A DNA stretch of 9,945 bases, from the NCBI GenBank assembly GCA_002335865.1, contig DDCY01000015.1:3576-13520 (forward strand), read 5' to 3'. The notes beneath the pieces were generated by a model. The model was not told the origin of the DNA, ran no database searches, and was given only the letters and a program-made list of their open reading frames with translations. Positions 7,001 to 9,945 of the stretch are shown piece by piece. Every line of letters starts with the position of its first letter. The first letter of the stretch is position 1. The position numbers and the translations under genes are program-made. Source of the stretch: Saprospiraceae bacterium UBA1994. GTDB taxonomy: Bacteria; Bacteroidota; Bacteroidia; Chitinophagales; Saprospiraceae.

Positions 7001-7736
7001 ACCACTCAATGATGGAGACCCTGACGGTGGTTTGTTTGATCTAGATCCAGCTGGAAATAATACTGTTGATTTTGGGTTTTACAATCCAAATACGGATGAT
7101 GTAGATGGAGACGGATTCTTGTCTTCAGAAGATTGCGATGATTTCAATCCCAATATCAATCCTGATCAAATAGAAGAACCTTATAATGGATTGGATGATG
7201 ATTGTAATTCCACAACGCTTGATGACGACTTAGACCAAGATGGATTCCTATTGGCAGATGATTGTGACGATAACAATTCAAATATCAATCCTAACCAAAG
7301 CGAAGAACCTTACAATGGAATTGATGAAGATTGTAACCCCGAAACACTTGACGACGACATAGACCAAGATGGATTTTTACTTGCTAATGATTGTGATGAC
7401 AACAATCCAAATATTAATCCTGATGCAGAAGAAATTCCTAATAACGGAATTGATGAAGATTGTGACGATTTGGATACTGTTACATCTACTCATGAAATTT
7501 TAAAATCAACGATTAATATTTATCCAAATCCAACGATTGACAGAATCAACATAGAAATAAAAGGTCCATTAAATTTTCAAGCAAACCTATACAATCTAGA
7601 AGGAAAGTTGATTTTTACCAAATCAAATTTAAATCAAATAAACGTAGAAAACATTTCGATAGGAACTTACTTTCTTGAAATTAAAGACATAAAATCAGGT
7701 CAAAAAATAGTTGAGAAAATCATAATTGGAAAATAA
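4005..7736 (+). CDS. Secreted multidomain SGNH/SASA esterase with MopE-type repeats and T9SS sorting domain
   Basis: A 1243-residue exported mosaic. (a) Residues 1-40: signal peptide with hydrophobic core 21-36 and probable cleavage at KTYA|Q. (b) About 42-560: Gly/Trp/Asn-rich region I do not recognise. (c) About 566-852: SGNH hydrolase of the SASA (sialate O-acetylesterase-like) type, with nucleophile Ser576 in AGQSNMQGFG, oxyanion segment KTAWGGKSL (669-677), WFQGWND (727-733) and probable catalytic His830 in HFHNNAETF. The usual Asp three residues before the His is Ala827 here. (d) About 873-1026: SdrD B-like domain (GNRVWNDYDRDGIND start, LLPGNYVTF). (e) 1032-1153: three MopE-type acidic repeats. 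(f) 1168-1243: T9SS type A sorting domain (INIYPNPTIDRINIEI, ending IVEKIIIGK). It likely removes acetyl or other ester groups from polysaccharide at the cell surface; the substrate is not known. It stands alone, with no glycoside hydrolase or SusCD pair in view. The purine-rich AAAGAGAAA upstream of the ATG may aid initiation. Confidence 0.87.
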   Translation: MKSNKNDCFIQSLNRINTNNLPFIVLLVLIFSSITLKTYAQINNADRSGFTWIATENISDKSFGAGYTLYSAAWPTFDKYPGTPGFQMGLAGCWLTTQRTGNEPDQFYTTIEGGLGWWGDTRFGKKTPKFIMGGVSHNFFAWANGPGAGRSNNLPTGQRDWSTPGGKYGVAQLSNALLWAPDGLNMAQGLNGELFGYGYNPLPLTDPMTQTAGMDISTGNQCWTLFLNSTNFKGPATFFLPTFWTKPVLADPSLEGLFLDSRPSEPNVGFGLEHAVSPAITSEDSDGTLYAKTTVMQLPACGDDNSVLMNGVAVYSSNNLWNAMESWFDGGAVANTEFSDLGSKGVSFVNNGGGMIGEITPNGHSGEDLQIDLTFMDPVQQSSNTMGYEYDLNTVQKSEDNFLLPEYYRLDEDNKWRALEESEVPASTDLINTPVPIKPRSEITYLTPIEPDCAWQDPNGPWNSPGPSAGPFTADLGDGSTVTYYWYRFVDQPSIVHANLPESMREKMQERAELIHANWSHKDEYMAPPSVGKLATIDPKAIVQPPVGMEVGFVPIVTRQEKTKSKLKVFVLAGQSNMQGFGTIDDPENDPGSLNDIVLNDTNGDWSEIGNIDNWNSLEDAYLYYEGDQNTIQTNVSVGQGANSNLIGPELMFAYELDEFYDDPILIIKTAWGGKSLAEDFRPPSASGATGNYYSSMISIVNEVTENLEDKFPNIGENEFEISGFAWFQGWNDGASEEFLNEYESNLNHLINDVRSDLDIPDLPFVIANSGHGGFTQSNDGWVRSMQEVVSVAQENVGCNDSIYGGKVGFVNTKLFYKEEEESPQNAIHHFHNNAETFLNIGKAIGKEMIKTVHASAFCGLGCDAEQLEPDLTSIGNRVWNDYDRDGINDPNEPGIAGVSVALWSDSDGDSIPDWQGFGGIQITDENGYYRFSGLLPGNYVTFVWQVNNWGPGEPLEEFVSTNGYVEDANNDIDFDNNGFGNAFSDIFSGIVTLTIDGEPLNDGDPDGGLFDLDPAGNNTVDFGFYNPNTDDVDGDGFLSSEDCDDFNPNINPDQIEEPYNGLDDDCNSTTLDDDLDQDGFLLADDCDDNNSNINPNQSEEPYNGIDEDCNPETLDDDIDQDGFLLANDCDDNNPNINPDAEEIPNNGIDEDCDDLDTVTSTHEILKSTINIYPNPTIDRINIEIKGPLNFQANLYNLEGKLIFTKSNLNQINVENISIGTYFLEIKDIKSGQKIVEKIIIGK
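7098..7463 (+). repeat. Three 129-bp MopE-type repeats in the esterase gene
   Basis: Three in-frame units with a 43-residue period start at residues 1032, 1075 and 1118. Each reads D-x-D-x-D-G-F, then D-C-D-D-x-N-x-N-I-N-P, then a Glu-rich turn and N-G-[IL]-D-[DE]-D-C. The two Cys per unit are at 1044/1067, 1087/1110 and 1130/1153. Such motifs are annotated as putative metal-binding (MopE family) and typically sit as calcium-stabilised linkers before sorting domains. Metal binding here is inferred. Confidence 0.8.
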
Positions 7737-7914
7737 AATCATCGACTAAAAAAAGTAAATAAATATAGAGGACAATAAAGATATACCTCATTTCAAAGTA
7801 AATAATTTGGACCTGAAAAATTAGAGTTCATCTGGTTCAATGGTAATATATCTGTGGAACTAGTATCTCCAATAAAGGCTATGTTTTAGCAATATGACTA
7901 GCACCTTATCTGGT

Positions 7915-7949
7915 AAAAAAAAATTTAGATAAATTTTAAGCAAATCTAA
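7915..7949 (-). terminator. Possible intrinsic terminator of the FAD dehydrogenase gene
   Basis: Read on the minus strand, TTAGAT (7949-7944) and ATCTAA (7930-7925) form a 6-bp AT-rich stem with a 13-base loop. This is followed almost at once by nine Ts (plus-strand As at 7915-7923). It lies about 34 bases past the stop codon at 7983. The weak stem lowers confidence, but position and T-tract fit. Confidence 0.45.
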
Positions 7950-7982
7950 TATTTGGTGGATCAAATTGTTACTTAATACTTA

Positions 7983-9368
7983 TTATAGCACTTTCCCTGG
8001 ATTCAATATTCCTCTAGGATCGTAGCATTTTTTAAGTCTACGCATAAGATCTATCTCTGCCTCAGTGCGACAAAGAGATAAGTACTTTTTCTTATGCAAC
8101 CCTATTCCATGCTCTGCTGATACAGATCCACCAATAGCTTGTAACGGAAGATATATCACATCATTGATAGCTTCTCTTAAAGAATCAGACGTATCTTCCT
8201 TCCCTATTATAAAGTGTACATTCCCATCGGCTACATGACCAAAAGGGAATACCTTCTCTACCCCTTTTATCAACAATAATCTTGTTTTCATTTGCTCTAT
8301 CAAATCTCCAATAAGTGGAATAGGCAGACTGATATCAAAGTGTTGATCATTATTACATTGAGATTTGATGACATGGACATCTTCTCTGATATTCCAAAAC
8401 CACTCAAGGTCAGATTCTGTGTGCGCCATTGCAGCATCCAATATCATTTCATTTTCAAATGCATACTCCAATAGAGATTCCAATCTTTTTTGATCTCCCT
8501 CTTGATTATTTCCTAGGCCTTCGACTAAGACGTAATACTTATATTTCTGTGCTAATGGTGGTTTTGCTATTGCCGGAGGACTTGTCATACATGTATAAGT
8601 TTCTCCCCAGATGAGTTCGTATCCACTTAGAGTACCAGCCATTCCTTTATCCATATATTTCAAAAAATCAACAACTCCTTGATATTCATCGAAAGCTACA
8701 AAAGCGGTCACTCTGCTACTCGGACTTTCTACAAGTTTGAGTACCGCCTTAGTAACTACACCCAATGTCCCTTCCGATCCTATAAACATTTGCTTAAGGT
8801 CATATCCAGAATTATCTTTAATAATCTTTTTCATCGACGAAATAATAGTGCCATCAGCAAGTACCGCCTCCAATCCAAGCACAAGTGCCCTAGTCATACC
8901 ATAACGAAACACTCTCAATCCACCAGCATTCGTCGATATCACTCCACCAATCTGAGCTGACCCTTTTGCTCCAAAATTTAGAGGAAATAAAAGATCTGCA
9001 TTTTTTGCAGCAATTTGCAAATCTTCAAGTATCACACCTGACTCAGCAGTGATAGTTCTGCTACTCTGATCTACTTCTATGATCTCATTTAATTTTTCTA
9101 GCGTAATCACCACTTCATTTCCTACCGTTTCTGTGGATCCAACAAGATTAGTTAGACCTCCATGCACTACCACCGAAGTCTTAGTTTCATTACATATTCT
9201 AAGAACAAAGGATACATCTTCTACATTTTTAACGACCACTACAGCCAACGCTTGAAGTGGTTCATCCATTTTCCAAATATGATGGTATCTCTCCTTCACA
9301 GATTCACCGAAAAATACCTTGTCTTCGCCTAGGGTATCTAATAACAATTTTATTACTTCTTGAGTCAT
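7983..9368 (-). CDS. FAD-linked 2-hydroxyacid dehydrogenase (D-2-hydroxyglutarate dehydrogenase/GlcD type)
   Basis: Cytoplasmic flavoenzyme of the VAO/PCMH fold, 461 residues, a full-length family size. An FAD_binding_4 domain occupies about 35-175, with the phosphate-binding turn VVHGGLTNLVG (67-77), the NFGAKGSAQIGGVISTNAGG segment (131-150) and the RYGMTRALVLGLEAVLADG segment (155-173). KDNSGYDLKQMFIGSEGTLG (184-203) closes the flavin site. The FAD-oxidase C-terminal domain ends in FGHVADGNVHF (376-386), SAEHGIG (417-423) and KKCYDPRGILNPGKVL (446-461). His378, His385 and Glu419 have the H-x6-H plus Glu layout of the metal site in D-2-hydroxyglutarate dehydrogenases. It should oxidise a D-2-hydroxyacid (2-hydroxyglutarate, lactate or glycolate) to the 2-oxoacid; which one cannot be told. 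It has no fused Fe-S domain and no GlcE/F-like neighbour. ATG at 9368-9366 fits the family N-terminus. It converges with the esterase gene and diverges from the membrane-protein gene at 9611. Confidence 0.88.
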   Translation of the reverse strand: MTQEVIKLLLDTLGEDKVFFGESVKERYHHIWKMDEPLQALAVVVVKNVEDVSFVLRICNETKTSVVVHGGLTNLVGSTETVGNEVVITLEKLNEIIEVDQSSRTITAESGVILEDLQIAAKNADLLFPLNFGAKGSAQIGGVISTNAGGLRVFRYGMTRALVLGLEAVLADGTIISSMKKIIKDNSGYDLKQMFIGSEGTLGVVTKAVLKLVESPSSRVTAFVAFDEYQGVVDFLKYMDKGMAGTLSGYELIWGETYTCMTSPPAIAKPPLAQKYKYYVLVEGLGNNQEGDQKRLESLLEYAFENEMILDAAMAHTESDLEWFWNIREDVHVIKSQCNNDQHFDISLPIPLIGDLIEQMKTRLLLIKGVEKVFPFGHVADGNVHFIIGKEDTSDSLREAINDVIYLPLQAIGGSVSAEHGIGLHKKKYLSLCRTEAEIDLMRRLKKCYDPRGILNPGKVL

Positions 9369-9395
9369 TCCAACGTATTATACCAATTTTGCTGC

Positions 9396-9409
9396 ATAAA
9401 TGCATTTAT
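9396..9409. promoter_or_regulatory. Perfect 14-bp palindrome upstream of the FAD dehydrogenase
   Basis: ATAAATGCATTTAT is a perfect 14-bp palindrome, 27 bases upstream of the dehydrogenase start codon, in the 242-base divergent gap. The position suits an operator, but AT-rich palindromes of this size also arise by chance. Confidence 0.3.
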
Positions 9410-9610
9410 TGTTCTGGTCAATAGTTTATACTAATAATAAAAATTCGAACAGCCATTACATATTGAAAAGAGCTAATATTAAAGCTCGAATATATTTTAC
9501 CATTTGGCCATATCTTGATTAAATAAGTTTTAATTAGTAAAAAGTATTAAATAGCCAAAGCTATTAATTGAAATCAATATTTAAAAGTAACTTATTTAAA
9601 AATATATAAT

Positions 9611-9945
9611 ATGTATTTTTACAAAATGGAAGCGAATGAAGTTTGTATCGAAACAAAACCAAAAAAATCTAAGAAAATCTCTAAAGATGTTCTCAATATT
9701 ATTCGTACAACAATGCGTAATAATATAGAGTTGACACATATAGCAGATAACAAGGCAAACGTACTTCTTAGTCTAAACGCACTGATGATAACATTCTTAG
9801 TTCCTTTTGTCGTCCCAAACTTTGAATCAATTAAGGAATTTAATTTAGTATTCCCTCTAGGACTTATAGTCATTACAGCATTCGTTACTATTTATATTTC
9901 TACGTTAGTGCTTAAACCCTCTAAGTTCAATGAAAATAAAAAACT
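9611..9945 (+). CDS. Pycsar-effector-like membrane protein (PycTM/DUF5706 type), cut by window end
   Basis: Partial gene: 111 codons are open to the window edge from ATG at 9611. The nearest upstream in-frame stop is at 9569-9571, and a second possible start is ATG at 9626. The order is a Lys-rich cytosolic N-tail (1-25), an amphipathic helix (26-50) with the signature R-N-N-I-x-L-x-x-I-A-D-N-K-A-N, a first membrane segment (about 51-69), a short Phe/Glu/Lys loop, a second membrane segment (about 79-101), and a KPSKFNENKK tail. The RNxxxLxxIADNKAN-plus-LLSLNA pattern and the two spaced helices match the family annotated as Pycsar system effectors (DUF5706). In characterised Pycsar systems such proteins respond to cCMP or cUMP and damage the inner membrane during phage infection. 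Many Bacteroidota carry family members with no known cyclase, so a defence role here is inferred. No cyclase lies upstream; the next gene to the right is not visible. Confidence 0.7.
   Translation, partial: MYFYKMEANEVCIETKPKKSKKISKDVLNIIRTTMRNNIELTHIADNKANVLLSLNALMITFLVPFVVPNFESIKEFNLVFPLGLIVITAFVTIYISTLVLKPSKFNENKK

Noticed and set aside
7737..7982. Possible terminator for the esterase gene in the convergent gap (GAGG/CCTC and CTAGT/ACTAG arms).
   Set aside because: Stems of 4-5 bp with long loops and no T-tract on the plus strand; not distinguishable from chance.
9619..9873. An 84-codon minus-strand ORF opposite the membrane-protein gene.
   Set aside because: The plus frame gives the Pycsar-effector-like signature and two membrane helices; the minus ORF is its shadow.

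Overview
The window looks like chromosomal DNA of a Bacteroidota bacterium, probably from an aquatic or particle-associated lineage. I infer this from five things seen together: strong AT richness, no clear Shine-Dalgarno sites, a C-terminal type IX secretion (T9SS) sorting domain on the largest protein, a BspA-like repeat surface protein, and a mevalonate-pathway HMG-CoA synthase. I cannot fix the family or genus from sequence alone.

Layout from left to right. (1) Positions 1-742, minus strand: the N-terminal 247 codons of a secreted BspA-like (DUF285) repeat protein whose 3' end lies outside the window. (2) Positions 743-1505: about 760 bases with no recognisable gene. (3) Positions 1506-3023, plus strand: HMG-CoA synthase (mvaS type) with its Glu/Cys/His catalytic residues. 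(4) Positions 3170-3673, minus strand and convergent with mvaS: a small exported protein made of four exact 34-residue TPR units. (5) Positions 3674-4004: a gap carrying a striking near-perfect 30-bp palindrome. (6) Positions 4005-7736, plus strand: a 1243-residue secreted mosaic, built as signal peptide, an unrecognised domain of about 520 residues, an SGNH/SASA-type carbohydrate esterase, an SdrD B-like domain, three MopE-type acidic repeats of 43 residues, and a T9SS sorting domain. (7) Positions 7983-9368, minus strand: an FAD-linked 2-hydroxyacid dehydrogenase of the D-2-hydroxyglutarate dehydrogenase/GlcD type, with a possible terminator. (8) Positions 9611-9945, plus strand: the start of a membrane protein resembling Pycsar-effector (PycTM/DUF5706) proteins, cut by the window end.

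The genes alternate in strand and do not form an obvious operon, so no single pathway is visible. Three products (the BspA-like protein, the TPR protein and the esterase) are exported. The esterase is probably displayed on the cell surface, where it would deacetylate or de-esterify polysaccharide. mvaS and the FAD dehydrogenase are cytoplasmic metabolic enzymes. The two points most worth following are the unknown N-terminal half of the esterase, and whether a nucleotide cyclase sits just beyond the right edge next to the Pycsar-like protein.
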